Assembly: GCA_000024525.1 (NCBI GenBank)
Contig: CP001769.1
Coordinates: forward strand, 7,473,001-7,537,000
Source of the DNA: Spirosoma linguale DSM 74
Lineage (GTDB): Bacteria; Bacteroidota; Bacteroidia; Cytophagales; Spirosomataceae
DNA length: 64,000 nt
Direction: 5' to 3'
Positions 33,672-42,519 of the stretch are shown here, piece by piece. Position 1 is the first letter of the stretch, and every line of letters begins with the position of its first letter. The notes beneath the pieces were generated by a model. That model saw nothing but the letters and a program-made list of their open reading frames with translations. It did no database searches and was not told the origin of the DNA. A program made the translations under genes and the position numbers.

Positions 33672-35108
33672 ATGAAGCGCCATCAATCCCTCAATCACGT
33701 CTGCCAACGGCTGTTTTATGTAAGTATACTGGGTTTTATGTCAATGGTCGACATGAAGGCTCAGGCGCCCGACTTTCAGAAAATGACGCCCGAGGAGCGG
33801 ACAGCTTACACAAAAAAAATGCGGGTCGCCAGTCAGGAAGACTGGGCGAGGATGATGGGAAAGCTAAATCTTCCGCTGCCTGTACTTCCTTTACCTGCCA
33901 ACGACCCTAAACGTCCGCAGCAGTTGAAACAGAAGGAAGGTTCCAGCAACTGGTTCGATGAAGCGGGGCAAACGCACGTGCGGTCGGACTGGGGAAACTG
34001 GACGAATTACGAGGAGGAAAAAGCAAATAACTACAAACTACCCGATCCGCTGACGCTTAAAAACGGCAAGCCCGTAACAACGGCGGCTATGTGGTGGAAA
34101 CAGCGTCGGCCTGAAATTCTGAACGAGTACCTGACCGAGATCTACGGTAAAACGCCAGCCAATACCCCAAAGGTAACGTTTGGCCCTGCCGGAACGGATA
34201 GTACGGTACTGGCGGGTAAAGCGGTTCGTAAAATGATACTGGGCCATATCGACAATTTCCGGTATCCGTCGGTCACGCCGAGCATTCCGGTTACGTATTA
34301 CCGGCCTGTTAAGGCATCGGGTAAGATTCCCTTGATGGTGATCGTGTGGGGTTCGTTCCCGCAGCCTATGGCCAACATCGAAAAACTGATCGATGCCGGT
34401 TGGGGTGTAGCCCTGGTTAATACGGGCGCTATTCAGATGGACAGCGGGGCCGGTTTGCACGAAGGCATCATTGGCCTGATGAACGGCGGCAACGACCGGC
34501 AACCCGACGAATGGGGCGTATTGGCAGCCTGGAGCTGGGGCCTTAGCCGGGTGCTCGATCATTTTGAAAAAGATAACGGCATCAACGCCAGACAAATTGG
34601 TATTCAGGGCCATTCGCGCTGGGGCAAAACGGCTCTGCTGGCCGGAGCACTCGACCCGCGCTGGGCTATCGTGTTCGCCAGTTGCTCGGGGTCCATGGGC
34701 GCGTCGCTGGAAAAACGCAGCTTCGGCGAAACGATCGACAACGTGGCTGCTCCGGGCGAGTACCACTGGATGGCGGGTAACTTCCTGAAATACGGCGGCA
34801 ACTGGAAAATGATGCCCGTAGATGCCCATGAGCTAATGACGCTGATTGCCCCTCGTCCGCTCTTCATTACGGGTGGCACAAAAGACACCTGGGCCGATCC
34901 CAAAGGTGAGTTCCTGGCCTGCATTGCCGCCAGCCCTGTTTATACCTTACTCGGTAAAAAAGGAGTTGGCGCCACCGAAATGCCCGGGCCGGATGTGTCG
35001 CTGATCGACGGTGAGCTGGCATTCCGAAACCACGAAGGGGGCCACGTCGACTCGCTCGACTGGCCGGTTTTTCTGGAATTTGCGAAGCGGGAGTTGCAGT
35101 TGAAATGA
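33672..35108 (+). CDS. CE15-like glucuronoyl esterase (alpha/beta hydrolase)
   Basis: 478 residues with an N-terminal signal anchor (LFYVSILGFMSMVDMKAQA). The C-terminal two thirds are an alpha/beta hydrolase with the CE15-type serine elbow GHSRWGKTAL (S315; CE15 signature G-x-S-R-x-G-K), preceded by GVLAAWSWGLSRVLDHFEKD and followed by a late His (HEGGHVDSLDWPVF). Glucuronoyl esterases cut the ester between 4-O-methyl-glucuronate of xylan and lignin alcohols. It begins one base after the permease stop codon and is followed by UxuA and GH67, which fits a glucuronoxylan operon. Acetyl-xylan esterase activity is the alternative. Confidence 0.85.
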   Translation: MKRHQSLNHVCQRLFYVSILGFMSMVDMKAQAPDFQKMTPEERTAYTKKMRVASQEDWARMMGKLNLPLPVLPLPANDPKRPQQLKQKEGSSNWFDEAGQTHVRSDWGNWTNYEEEKANNYKLPDPLTLKNGKPVTTAAMWWKQRRPEILNEYLTEIYGKTPANTPKVTFGPAGTDSTVLAGKAVRKMILGHIDNFRYPSVTPSIPVTYYRPVKASGKIPLMVIVWGSFPQPMANIEKLIDAGWGVALVNTGAIQMDSGAGLHEGIIGLMNGGNDRQPDEWGVLAAWSWGLSRVLDHFEKDNGINARQIGIQGHSRWGKTALLAGALDPRWAIVFASCSGSMGASLEKRSFGETIDNVAAPGEYHWMAGNFLKYGGNWKMMPVDAHELMTLIAPRPLFITGGTKDTWADPKGEFLACIAASPVYTLLGKKGVGATEMPGPDVSLIDGELAFRNHEGGHVDSLDWPVFLEFAKRELQLK

Positions 35109-35121
35109 TGCGTAAGAGTGT

Positions 35122-35213
35122 TACGTACCTCCGGGCCGCGTTCGGCTTCAGCCCGTATTTTGATGCTATCTTATATACGGGCTGAAGCCGAACGCGGCCC
35201 GCAGGTACGTAAG
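35122..35213. repeat. Long inverted repeat with 38-bp arms
   Basis: Arms 35122-35159 and 35176-35213 pair at 37 of 38 positions around a 16-nt loop. No T run follows. It stands between the CE15 and uxuA genes, within a presumed operon. Confidence 0.92.
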
Positions 35214-35241
35214 TAGGTACATAATAAGCAATAGAGTACGA

Positions 35242-36441
35242 ATGGGAATGTTACAAACAATGCGCTGGTTTGGACCGAATGATCCGGTTTCTCTGATGGA
35301 CATTCGGCAAGCCGGTTGCGCAGGTGTCGTGACGGCACTACATCAGATTCCGGTGGGTGACCTATGGTCAATTGATGCCATCAACGAACGAAAGCAGCGG
35401 GTCGAAGCCGATAATGACCGGTATTCGCCGTTGCAGTGGGCGGTGGTCGAGAGCCTGCCAGTACACGAAGACATCAAGAAGGGGAGGCCCACTCGCGACG
35501 GATACATTGAGAATTACAAACAGTCGATTCGGAATCTGGCGGCTTGCGGCATCAGAACGGTCTGTTATAACTTCATGCCGGTGCTGGACTGGTCGCGCAC
35601 GAACCTCAGCTACGAAATGCCCGATGGCTCGCGGGCGCTCCGGTTCGTGTGGGAAGACTTCGCCATCTTCGATCTGTGCATCCTCAAACGCCCCGGTGCC
35701 GAAGTCGACTACGAACCCGAAATCATTGAATCGGCTCATCAGAAGTTCAGCCAGATAACACCCGAGCGCATCGCAGAATTGTCCAGCATCGTTCTGCTGG
35801 GTTTACCCGGTTCAGAGGAAGCCTTTACACTCGATACCTTTCAGGGCTTGCTGAACGAATATGCTACCATTGGCGATGCCGAACTGCGGCAGAATCTGTA
35901 TTACTTTATTCAGCAGGTGGCTCCGGTAGCGCAGGAAGTGGGCGTCAACCTGTGCATTCACCCCGATGATCCGCCACGCCCGCTGCTAGGTCTGCCTCGT
36001 GTGGTCAGCACCGAAGCTGATCTGGCCCAGTTGATGGCAGCCTGCGATGTGACGGCCAATGGCATTACGTTCTGCACCGGTTCGCTGGGCATTCGACCCG
36101 ATAATGACTTGCCCGCCATGATTCGGCGGTTTGGCGAGCGCATTCACTTTATTCACCTGCGCACCACCAAGCGCGAAGCCGATCAACGTAACTTCCACGA
36201 AGCCGACCATCTGGCGGGCGATGTCGATATGTATGCAGTGGTGAAAGAAATCGTGCTGGAACAAAGACGACGTGCACAGCAGGGTATCGGCGAAACATCA
36301 ATCCCCATGCGCCCCGACCACGGCCACCAGATGCTCGACGATCTACACAAGAAAACGTATCCCGGCTATTCGGCCATCGGTCGGTTGCGGGGACTGGCTG
36401 AGTTGAGGGGGCTGGAAATGGGCATTGAGCGGAGTTTGTGA
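35242..36441 (+). CDS. uxuA: Mannonate dehydratase
   Basis: 399 residues of the UxuA family: start MGMLQTMRWFGPNDPVSLMD, GCAGVVTALHQIPVGDLWS, NYKQSIRNLAACGIRTVCYN, MPVLDWSRTNLSYEMPDGS, the metal-site stretches GVNLCIHPDDPPRP (His, Asp), ANGITFCTGSLGIRPDND and the end MRPDHGHQMLDD. The enzyme converts D-mannonate to 2-keto-3-deoxygluconate in cytoplasmic glucuronate breakdown. Length matches the family. Neighbours (ExuT-like permease, CE15, GH67 alpha-glucuronidase, SDR) fit one pathway. The aldolase, kinase and uronate isomerase steps are not in the window. Confidence 0.95.
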   Translation: MGMLQTMRWFGPNDPVSLMDIRQAGCAGVVTALHQIPVGDLWSIDAINERKQRVEADNDRYSPLQWAVVESLPVHEDIKKGRPTRDGYIENYKQSIRNLAACGIRTVCYNFMPVLDWSRTNLSYEMPDGSRALRFVWEDFAIFDLCILKRPGAEVDYEPEIIESAHQKFSQITPERIAELSSIVLLGLPGSEEAFTLDTFQGLLNEYATIGDAELRQNLYYFIQQVAPVAQEVGVNLCIHPDDPPRPLLGLPRVVSTEADLAQLMAACDVTANGITFCTGSLGIRPDNDLPAMIRRFGERIHFIHLRTTKREADQRNFHEADHLAGDVDMYAVVKEIVLEQRRRAQQGIGETSIPMRPDHGHQMLDDLHKKTYPGYSAIGRLRGLAELRGLEMGIERSL

Positions 36442-36457
36442 AGAGTCCCTGACTACT

Positions 36458-36550
36458 GGCGCGGGCATTGGCCCGTGCCGTTTGATGAAGTCAGTATTCA
36501 CTGACGCAAGCGAATGCTTGCTCAATAAACGGCACGGGCCAATGCCCGCC
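36458..36550. repeat. Y-shaped palindromic element, copy 2
   Basis: Outer arms (36458-36483 and 36527-36550) pair over 23 consecutive bases. The central hairpins GTCAGT-attc-ACTGAC (36490-36505) and GCAAGC-gaat-GCTTGC (36506-36521) match copy 1 (24612-24643) at 31 of 32 positions, whereas the outer arms differ from copy 1 by paired changes (e.g. GAGTATTTACTC versus GGGCATTGGCCC). Confidence 0.9.
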
Positions 36551-36603
36551 CAACACCCGCGTCAGCCACCCGGCACCCCGCTCCTAAAAATCAACCTGAA
36601 AAA

Positions 36604-38727
36604 ATGAAACGAATACTACTTTGTCTTCTATTAATCAGCCACTTTGCCTTCTCCGATGACGGTTATCGCCTTTGGCTGAAATATGACCTGATTAAAGACG
36701 TGCCCAGACGGGAAGCGTATGCCCGTTCGGCGCAGTTTATTGCCCTCAACGGCAGCAGTCCCATTCTGAAATCGGCCGCCGACGAACTCCAGATGGGCTT
36801 GCAGGGCTTGCTCGGCAAAGCGGTGCCTATTGTTAGTAATGCTGGGAGCCGGACGGGGGGGATCGTGCTGTCGGTGGCGTTTGCGCCTGCTGCCGGGGCG
36901 CAAACGCTTGTGGCGGATGGTTACCAACTGACGAGTCGCAAATCCGGCAACATTACGATTGCTGGCAAAACTGATTCGGGCGTGTTGTATGGCGCGTTTG
37001 CCTTACTTCGACAACTGCAAACGGGGCAGTCGGTAGAAAACCTGTCGCTGACCAGCAACCCCAAAATTCAGTATCGGATGCTGAACCACTGGGATAATAC
37101 GAACGGCACCATCGAACGGGGGTATGCTGGGGAGTCGCTCTGGAAATGGTATGAACTGCCTGCCACTGTCGATCCGCGTTACCGCGATTATGCCCGTGCC
37201 AATGCCTCGCTGGGCATAAATGGTACGGTGGTGAACAACGTCAATGCCAGTGCCCGCTTCATGACCGCCGAATACATCGAAAAGGTAGCGGCTCTGGCGA
37301 ATGTCTTCCGACCGTACGGCATCCGAATTTATCTATCCATTTACTTCCCGGCTCCCAAAACCATTGGAGGGCTGAAAACCTCTGATCCACTCGACCCCGA
37401 GGTACGGAAATGGTGGGCCGATAAAACCAAAGAAATTTATAAGGCCATTCCGGATTTCGGCGGCTTTCTGGTTAAAGCTAACTCCGAGGGTGAACCCGGT
37501 CCGCAGGATTACGGCCGTACCCACGCCGACGGGGCCAACATGCTGGCCGAAGCGCTCAGGCCATACGATGGCATCGTGATGTGGCGAGCCTTCGTTTATA
37601 AAGCCGACCCCAAAGCTGACCGGTTCAAAGCCGCCCACGAAGAGTTTACACCGTTAGATGGCCAGTTCGACAAGAAGGTGATTGTGCAGGTAAAGAACGG
37701 CCCCATTGATTTTCAGCCGCGTGAGCCCTTCTCACCCTTGTTCGGCAATATGCCCAAAACGCCCCTGTCGATAGAGTTTCAGATTACGCAGGAGTACCTT
37801 GGTTTTGCTACGCACTGGGTTTATGAAGCGCCGATTTTCAAGGAGTGCCTGGAGACCGATACCTACGTAAAAGGCAAAGGTTCACCGTCCGGTGAGGCAA
37901 CAGTGGCCAAAGTGATTGACGGTAGCCTGCATCAGTACGCCATGACGGCCATTGCAGGAGTTGCCAACACGGGTACCGACCGTAACTGGACCGGCAACCC
38001 GATGGCGCAGGCTAACTGGTTCGCTTACGGTCGGCTGGCCTGGGATCATACCCTGTCTTCGGAAGGGATTGCCGACGAATGGATAAAAATGACGCTCACC
38101 CAGGAGCCTAGCGCCGTGAAGACCATCAAAACTATAATGATGCGGTCGCGGGAGATTTACGTTGACTACAACACGCCGTTGGGGCTGTCACGTCCGTGGT
38201 CGGGGGTGCACTTCGCTCCCGAACCCTGGCAGGAGAAAAGTGTCCGCCCCGACTGGACTGCTATCTACTACCACCGGGCCGATTCCATCGGGCTGGGCTT
38301 CGACCGGACCGCGACGGGCAGTAATGCACTGGCGCAATATCGGCCCGAAGTGCAGAAGCAATGGAACAACCCCGAAACCTGCCCACTGCCGTATCTGCTT
38401 TGGTTTCATCGTGTGCCCTGGACCAAGAAACTGAGCACAGGCCGTACCCTCTGGGATGAGCTCTGCACCCGTTTCTATACCGGTGCCGATTCGGTGGTGT
38501 GGATGCAGAAGCAATGGGCGCAGGTGAAACCCGCCATCGATCCGGCTATCTTTACCGATGTGACGGGCCGATTGATAACCCAGCGCAAGGAGGCCATCTG
38601 GTGGCGCGACTCGTGGGTATTGTATCTCCAGACCTATTCGAAACAACCAATCCCGGCCTCACTCCCCAAACCCGGACGGACGCTGGAGGATGTGAAAGCC
38701 TTATCCGAAATTTATAAATTACGCTAG
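36604..38727 (+). CDS. Alpha-glucuronidase, glycoside hydrolase family 67
   Basis: 707 residues with a signal peptide (MKRILLCLLLISHFAFSDD). Order: GH67 N-terminal domain (~20-150, GYRLWLKYDLIKDVPRREAY ... DSGVLYGAFALLRQLQTG), catalytic barrel (YRMLNHWDNTNGTIERGYAG, FLVKANSEGEPGPQDYGRTH, GIVMWRAFVY, QITQEYLGFATHWVYEAPIF) and C-terminal helical domain (GVHFAPEPWQEKSVRPDWTA, IYYHRADSIGLGFDRTATGS). GH67 removes 4-O-methyl-glucuronate from the non-reducing end of xylo-oligosaccharides. Its periplasmic location pairs with CE15 and the hexuronate permease. The stop codon overlaps the start of the next gene by one base, so they are translationally coupled. Confidence 0.94.
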   Translation: MKRILLCLLLISHFAFSDDGYRLWLKYDLIKDVPRREAYARSAQFIALNGSSPILKSAADELQMGLQGLLGKAVPIVSNAGSRTGGIVLSVAFAPAAGAQTLVADGYQLTSRKSGNITIAGKTDSGVLYGAFALLRQLQTGQSVENLSLTSNPKIQYRMLNHWDNTNGTIERGYAGESLWKWYELPATVDPRYRDYARANASLGINGTVVNNVNASARFMTAEYIEKVAALANVFRPYGIRIYLSIYFPAPKTIGGLKTSDPLDPEVRKWWADKTKEIYKAIPDFGGFLVKANSEGEPGPQDYGRTHADGANMLAEALRPYDGIVMWRAFVYKADPKADRFKAAHEEFTPLDGQFDKKVIVQVKNGPIDFQPREPFSPLFGNMPKTPLSIEFQITQEYLGFATHWVYEAPIFKECLETDTYVKGKGSPSGEATVAKVIDGSLHQYAMTAIAGVANTGTDRNWTGNPMAQANWFAYGRLAWDHTLSSEGIADEWIKMTLTQEPSAVKTIKTIMMRSREIYVDYNTPLGLSRPWSGVHFAPEPWQEKSVRPDWTAIYYHRADSIGLGFDRTATGSNALAQYRPEVQKQWNNPETCPLPYLLWFHRVPWTKKLSTGRTLWDELCTRFYTGADSVVWMQKQWAQVKPAIDPAIFTDVTGRLITQRKEAIWWRDSWVLYLQTYSKQPIPASLPKPGRTLEDVKALSEIYKLR

Positions 38728-39527
38728 TGGAACAAGAACAACCTATGCAGACCAACAGCCAATCGGCTAATTTATCTGTCTTTTCGCTCGATGGAAAGCT
38801 TGCCCTGATTACCGGTGGCGGTAGTGGTATTGGCCTCGATATTGCCCGTTGCATGGTGCAGGCAGGCGGGCGGGTCGTTATCACTGGTCGGCGGGAGCAG
38901 CCCTTGCAGGAGGCCGTCGCCACGTTGGGCGAGAGGGCGCATTATATGGTCAACGACGTAACCGATCGGCCGTTGCTGGATAACCTCGTTGAGCAGATAG
39001 AAGCCGCTTATGGCCCTATTGATACGCTGGTCAATAACGCTGGTATCAACATGAAAAAACCGGCGCTCGAAGTCACGGACGAAGATTTTGACCGGATTGT
39101 TCACACAAACCTCAACTCGGTCTTTAGCCTCACGCGGGCCTGTGCCAAACGGATGATGGCGCGGCAGAGCGGGTCGATCATCATGATCTCGTCGATGGCG
39201 GCCTATTATGGCATCGACCGGGTAGCGGCTTATGCGGCCTCAAAATCGGGGGTAGAAGGCATGGTAAAAGTGCTGGCGTCGGAGTTTTCGGGCAACGGCG
39301 TTCGGGTCAATGCCATTGCGCCGGGCTTCATCGAAACGGCCATGAGTAAAACGGCGATGGGGGGCGACCCCGACCGTTTCGCCCGCGCCATGCGCCGGAC
39401 CCCAATGGGTAAGTTCGGTCAGCCCGAAGATATTGGCTGGGCGGCCGTTTTCCTCGCGTCCGAAGCGGCCAAGTATATCACCGGGGCTTCGCTGCCAGTC
39501 GATGGGGGTAATTCGATTGGGTTTTGA
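38727..39527 (+). CDS. SDR-family oxidoreductase (possible fructuronate/mannonate oxidoreductase)
   Basis: 266 residues from a GTG that overlaps the GH67 stop; an ATG at 38745 is an alternative start. Classical SDR: cofactor motif ALITGGGSGIGLDIA, NNAG in LVNNAGINM, catalytic Ser in MISSMAAYYG and YxxxK in AYAASKSGVEG, ending with SEAAKYITGASLPVDGGNSI. Closest families are 2-deoxy-D-gluconate/gluconate dehydrogenases. In a locus with UxuA but without a UxuB-type enzyme, an SDR is the natural candidate for fructuronate-to-mannonate reduction; this is inference from context. Tight coupling to GH67 supports membership of the glucuronate operon. Confidence 0.87.
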   Translation: MEQEQPMQTNSQSANLSVFSLDGKLALITGGGSGIGLDIARCMVQAGGRVVITGRREQPLQEAVATLGERAHYMVNDVTDRPLLDNLVEQIEAAYGPIDTLVNNAGINMKKPALEVTDEDFDRIVHTNLNSVFSLTRACAKRMMARQSGSIIMISSMAAYYGIDRVAAYAASKSGVEGMVKVLASEFSGNGVRVNAIAPGFIETAMSKTAMGGDPDRFARAMRRTPMGKFGQPEDIGWAAVFLASEAAKYITGASLPVDGGNSIGF

Positions 39528-39635
39528 CCCGGAGGGCTGGTCCCCGGATTGCATCCAGGGTTAATCATAGTCAAGTCCTTCGGACTTGTTTGGTTACGGC
39601 AAGTGTAGTTCCTTCGCAGAGGAATAATTACGGTT

Positions 39636-40157
39636 ATGTTTATTGACTGTGGTGTTTGTATCATTCGCTCCTGGCAGCGTGGTGATGAAAAAAATCTGCC
39701 CTTATATGCCAATGACAAAGACATCTGGCTGAACCTGCGAGACCGCTTTCCGTATCCCTATACGAAAGAAGATGCTAAACAGTGGGTTGAGTTTATGATG
39801 GACGCTCGCCCGGAAACCGGCTTTGCTATCACGGTTGAGGGTGAAGCCGTAGGGGCTATTGGTTTTCTGCTTCACGATGATATTGAGCGTTGTTCCGCCG
39901 AAGTTGGCTATTGGTTAGGGCGCAAGTACTGGGGGCGGGGCATTATTACAGCCGCTTTAAAGGCTGTTACTCGTTACGCTTTTAGCGAGTTTGAACTCAC
40001 CCGACTGTATGCCGCTCCTTTTCTGCGTAACCCAGCGTCGATGAAAGTGCTCGAAAAAGCAGGTTATCAGTGCGAAGGGATTATGCGACGCAGTGCTATT
40101 AAAGATGGCCAGGTGCTAGACCAGGCTTTGTATGCGTATACGGTAGATCGAGAATAA
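39636..40157 (+). CDS. GNAT-family N-acetyltransferase (RimJ/RimL type)
   Basis: 173 residues with the GNAT_3/RimJ-L pattern: CIIRSWQRGDEKNLPLYAND at the N-terminus, the acetyl-CoA-binding strand and loop AEVGYWLGRKYWGRGIITAA and the C-terminal FLRNPASMKVLEKAGYQCEG. It transfers acetyl groups to protein N-termini or small amines; the substrate cannot be inferred. It is a single gene, 109 bp after the SDR gene. Confidence 0.9.
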   Translation: MFIDCGVCIIRSWQRGDEKNLPLYANDKDIWLNLRDRFPYPYTKEDAKQWVEFMMDARPETGFAITVEGEAVGAIGFLLHDDIERCSAEVGYWLGRKYWGRGIITAALKAVTRYAFSEFELTRLYAAPFLRNPASMKVLEKAGYQCEGIMRRSAIKDGQVLDQALYAYTVDRE

Positions 40158-40221
40158 AGACGTTGCTATTGTTAAATTGTAAAGTTTCGGTGGGTTGTTT
40201 CGCTAACCCATTCGGTTGCAC

Positions 40222-40229
40222 TTACTTTG
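40222..40229 (+). promoter_or_regulatory. -7 promoter element (TTACTTTG)
   Basis: Close to TAnnTTTG, 23 bp before the ATG at 40252. It implies a transcription start near 40235, which rules out the upstream in-frame TTG at 40216 as start codon. Confidence 0.5.
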
Positions 40230-40251
40230 GAGTGTATTCTGCCTTCATTGT

Positions 40252-41493
40252 ATGAAACTGATGTTGAAATACCTGTTAGCTGTAAGTTGTTGCCTGGGGA
40301 GTTTTTTTGTGAGTCAGGCGCAGAACAACCCCAAAAAAGCCCTGTTCGTGATTGTCGACGGGATTCCGTCGGATGTGATCGAAAAACAGTCCACGCCCAA
40401 TCTGGACGCCATTGCCAAAGCAGGCGGCTACGCGCGGGCGTATGTGGGCGGTCAGAAAGGCACTTATTCGCAAACACCAACCATTTCGGCGGTGGGGTAT
40501 AACAGCCTGCTCACCAGCACCTGGGTGAATAAACACAACGTTTGGGACAATAGTATCAAAGCGCCAAACTACCAGTACTGGAGCATCTTCCGCTTCTTCG
40601 AAAGTCAGTATCCGCAGAAAAAAACCGCCGTTTTTTCCACTTGGCTCGACAACCGCACCAAGCTCGTTGGCGAAAACCTACCGCAAACCGGCAACCTCCG
40701 AATTGACTATTCATTCGATGGATTTGAACTCGACACGCTCCATTTCAAACACGATAAACAGTCGGAATACATTCACCGAATTGACGAGAAAGTGGTCGAT
40801 GAAGCCGCCCGCTACATCCGCGACGAAAGCCCCGATCTGTCGTGGGTCTATCTGGAATATACCGACGATATGGGCCATAAATACGGCGATAGCGAACAGT
40901 TCTACAAAGCCGTCAATATCATGGACGACCAGATGGGACGACTCTGGAAAGCCATCCAGTACCGCCAGAAAACCTTCGGCGAAGACTGGCAGCTGTTCAT
41001 CACCACCGACCACGGCCGCAGTGCGGATACGGGTAAAAATCACGGAGGACAGTCGGACCGGGAGCGGGCTACCTGGATCGTAACCAACGCTAAAGACTTG
41101 AACGAGCAGTTCAAAAAGAGCACCCCCGGCATAGTAGATATCATGCCGACGATGGCCCGTCATCTACAACTCACGATCCCAAAAGAGCAGGCCTTTGAAC
41201 TGGACGGTGTGCCGCTCACAGGGAAGTTATCCATTACCGAGCCAACTGCGAAAAAGGAGGGTGGTAAAATTACTTTGAGCTGGAAAGCCAGTGCGCCGAG
41301 CGAAACGCTGAAAATCTGGCTGTCGACAACGAACCATTTTGAGGAGGGCAAGCGGGACAATTACCTGCTTATGGCCGAAGTGCCCGCCAAAGCCGAAACG
41401 GCGGTCATCGATGTGTCGACACTACCTAAAGGGTTTTATAAAATCGTGCTGGAAGGGAGGTATAATACCCTCTCGCGGTGGGTAGTTGAGTAA
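40252..41493 (+). CDS. Alkaline-phosphatase-superfamily phosphodiesterase/pyrophosphatase-like enzyme
   Basis: 413 residues from this ATG, which begins a signal peptide ([24 protein letters not shown]). Metal ligands and nucleophile of the NPP/alkaline-phosphatase superfamily are visible: [10 protein letters not shown] (Asp), a Thr/Ser nucleophile region [29 protein letters not shown] (Asp, His), [10 protein letters not shown] (Asp, His) and a late His in [11 protein letters not shown]-terminal ~85-residue beta-sandwich ([20 protein letters not shown]) follows. It is likely a periplasmic phosphodiesterase or phosphatase; the substrate is unknown. Confidence 0.85.
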   Translation: MKLMLKYLLAVSCCLGSFFVSQAQNNPKKALFVIVDGIPSDVIEKQSTPNLDAIAKAGGYARAYVGGQKGTYSQTPTISAVGYNSLLTSTWVNKHNVWDNSIKAPNYQYWSIFRFFESQYPQKKTAVFSTWLDNRTKLVGENLPQTGNLRIDYSFDGFELDTLHFKHDKQSEYIHRIDEKVVDEAARYIRDESPDLSWVYLEYTDDMGHKYGDSEQFYKAVNIMDDQMGRLWKAIQYRQKTFGEDWQLFITTDHGRSADTGKNHGGQSDRERATWIVTNAKDLNEQFKKSTPGIVDIMPTMARHLQLTIPKEQAFELDGVPLTGKLSITEPTAKKEGGKITLSWKASAPSETLKIWLSTTNHFEEGKRDNYLLMAEVPAKAETAVIDVSTLPKGFYKIVLEGRYNTLSRWVVE

Positions 41494-41495
41494 CT

Positions 41496-41578
41496 GTAGT
41501 GCCGACCGTCCCGGTCGGGCGTGAATTAAACTGAGATACAGCCGACCGGGACGGTCGGTGTTACAAAGTCGGCACTAC
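41496..41578. repeat. Nested inverted repeat overlapping a stop codon
   Basis: Outer arms GTAGTGCCGAC (41496-41506) and GTCGGCACTAC (41568-41578), inner perfect 17-bp arms CCGACCGTCCCGGTCGG (41502-41518) and its complement (41542-41558). Each inner arm is itself nearly palindromic. The right outer arm contains the stop codon of the DUF2147 gene. Probable bidirectional terminator between convergent genes. Confidence 0.85.
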
Positions 41579-42030
41579 TTCACCCGCGTCCAGGTTTTAG
41601 ATTTTCCCAGGAAGCTAAGGCCCATTACGTAGCCACGCAGGTCGATGGAGTTGGGGTCTTTGAGGGTTACTTCACAGTTATAGGTTTTGCCGTCTTCGGG
41701 GTTATAGATTTCCCCATCGCTCCAGACATTGTTGCCCTTATAGGTCAGATTTGTGAGTAAGACCATCTGCATAAGCGGGCGATTTCTCAACTTCTCATCA
41801 GGATTAGCCTTATCGACTTTGAGTTTGCTGGTGCCGGGTTCGTTGGGTTCCAGCATCCAGACCAGCTTGCCAAAATACTTATTACCCTGTTTATAAATCT
41901 GAACCTGATTCCGCTTTTTCGAGCTCAGCCACCGACCCACCAGCGCATCCGGATCGTCGGAAGCATTGGCAAACGACGAGAGTGAGAGGCAAACGAGTAG
42001 GAATAAGGCAATTAGGCGTAACGGATTCAT
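41575..42030 (-). CDS. DUF2147 secreted protein
   Basis: 151 residues from the ATG at 42030, beginning a signal peptide (MNPLRLIALFLLVCLSLSSF, cleaved near ANA); a longer in-frame start at 42081 gives a poorer signal. DUF2147 marks: LVGRWLSSKKRNQVQIYKQG, GKLVWMLEPNEPG, WSDGEIYNPEDGKTYNCEVT and SIDLRGYVMGLSFLGKSKTW. It is a small calycin-like beta-barrel of unknown function, common in Bacteroidota and Proteobacteria and predicted periplasmic. Confidence 0.88.
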   Translation of the reverse strand: MNPLRLIALFLLVCLSLSSFANASDDPDALVGRWLSSKKRNQVQIYKQGNKYFGKLVWMLEPNEPGTSKLKVDKANPDEKLRNRPLMQMVLLTNLTYKGNNVWSDGEIYNPEDGKTYNCEVTLKDPNSIDLRGYVMGLSFLGKSKTWTRVK

Positions 42031-42081
42031 AGGTAAGAGTTTTGCTATATAAACGAAGGAGAACGGCTTTTGTCGTTTCAA

Positions 42082-42519
42082 CTACGATTAAATTTATAAC
42101 AGACAGGCTGTTTCCAAGGCGAATCACCTGTCTATTTTTGTTTGATAGAATTACTGGAACAATGTTTAATCCGGCTGGAAAAATAAGTAAAGGTTATACT
42201 ACAATTCTATACGAGGCTGTTCTCCGTTGTGCACGTTGCAGTAGGCATTTCTCCATTAAAAAGCCCAACTGCCCTTAGATGCAACATAGGCTGGTAGTCC
42301 ATTTGTAATCTTAATTTGCCAAATCATATATATAATACCGTTAGTGCTAGTCTTAATTATGAAAAAGTATTTTATTTGCTGGTAACCTAAATGTATGTTT
42401 AAGTATATATTATTGTAATTGTATTGTTTAGTCTAACAGTGAGTTGTGAAAGTAATTTGTGTGAATTTGACGAAGATCCTATTGATCACGGCAGGGTAAT
42501 TAACTAGGCAGATTTATAT
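42082..42519. other. AT-rich intergenic region
   Basis: About 440 bp without a recognisable gene. Composition falls sharply here (e.g. ATATATAATACCGTTAG, GTATATATTATTGTAATTG) compared with the DUF2147 gene and stays low to ~45.1 kb. This is the left border of a putatively acquired islet. Confidence 0.6.

Noticed and set aside
42042..42278. 78-aa plus-strand frame before the AT-rich islet
   Set aside because: No homology pattern; overlaps the DUF2147 leader region on the other strand.
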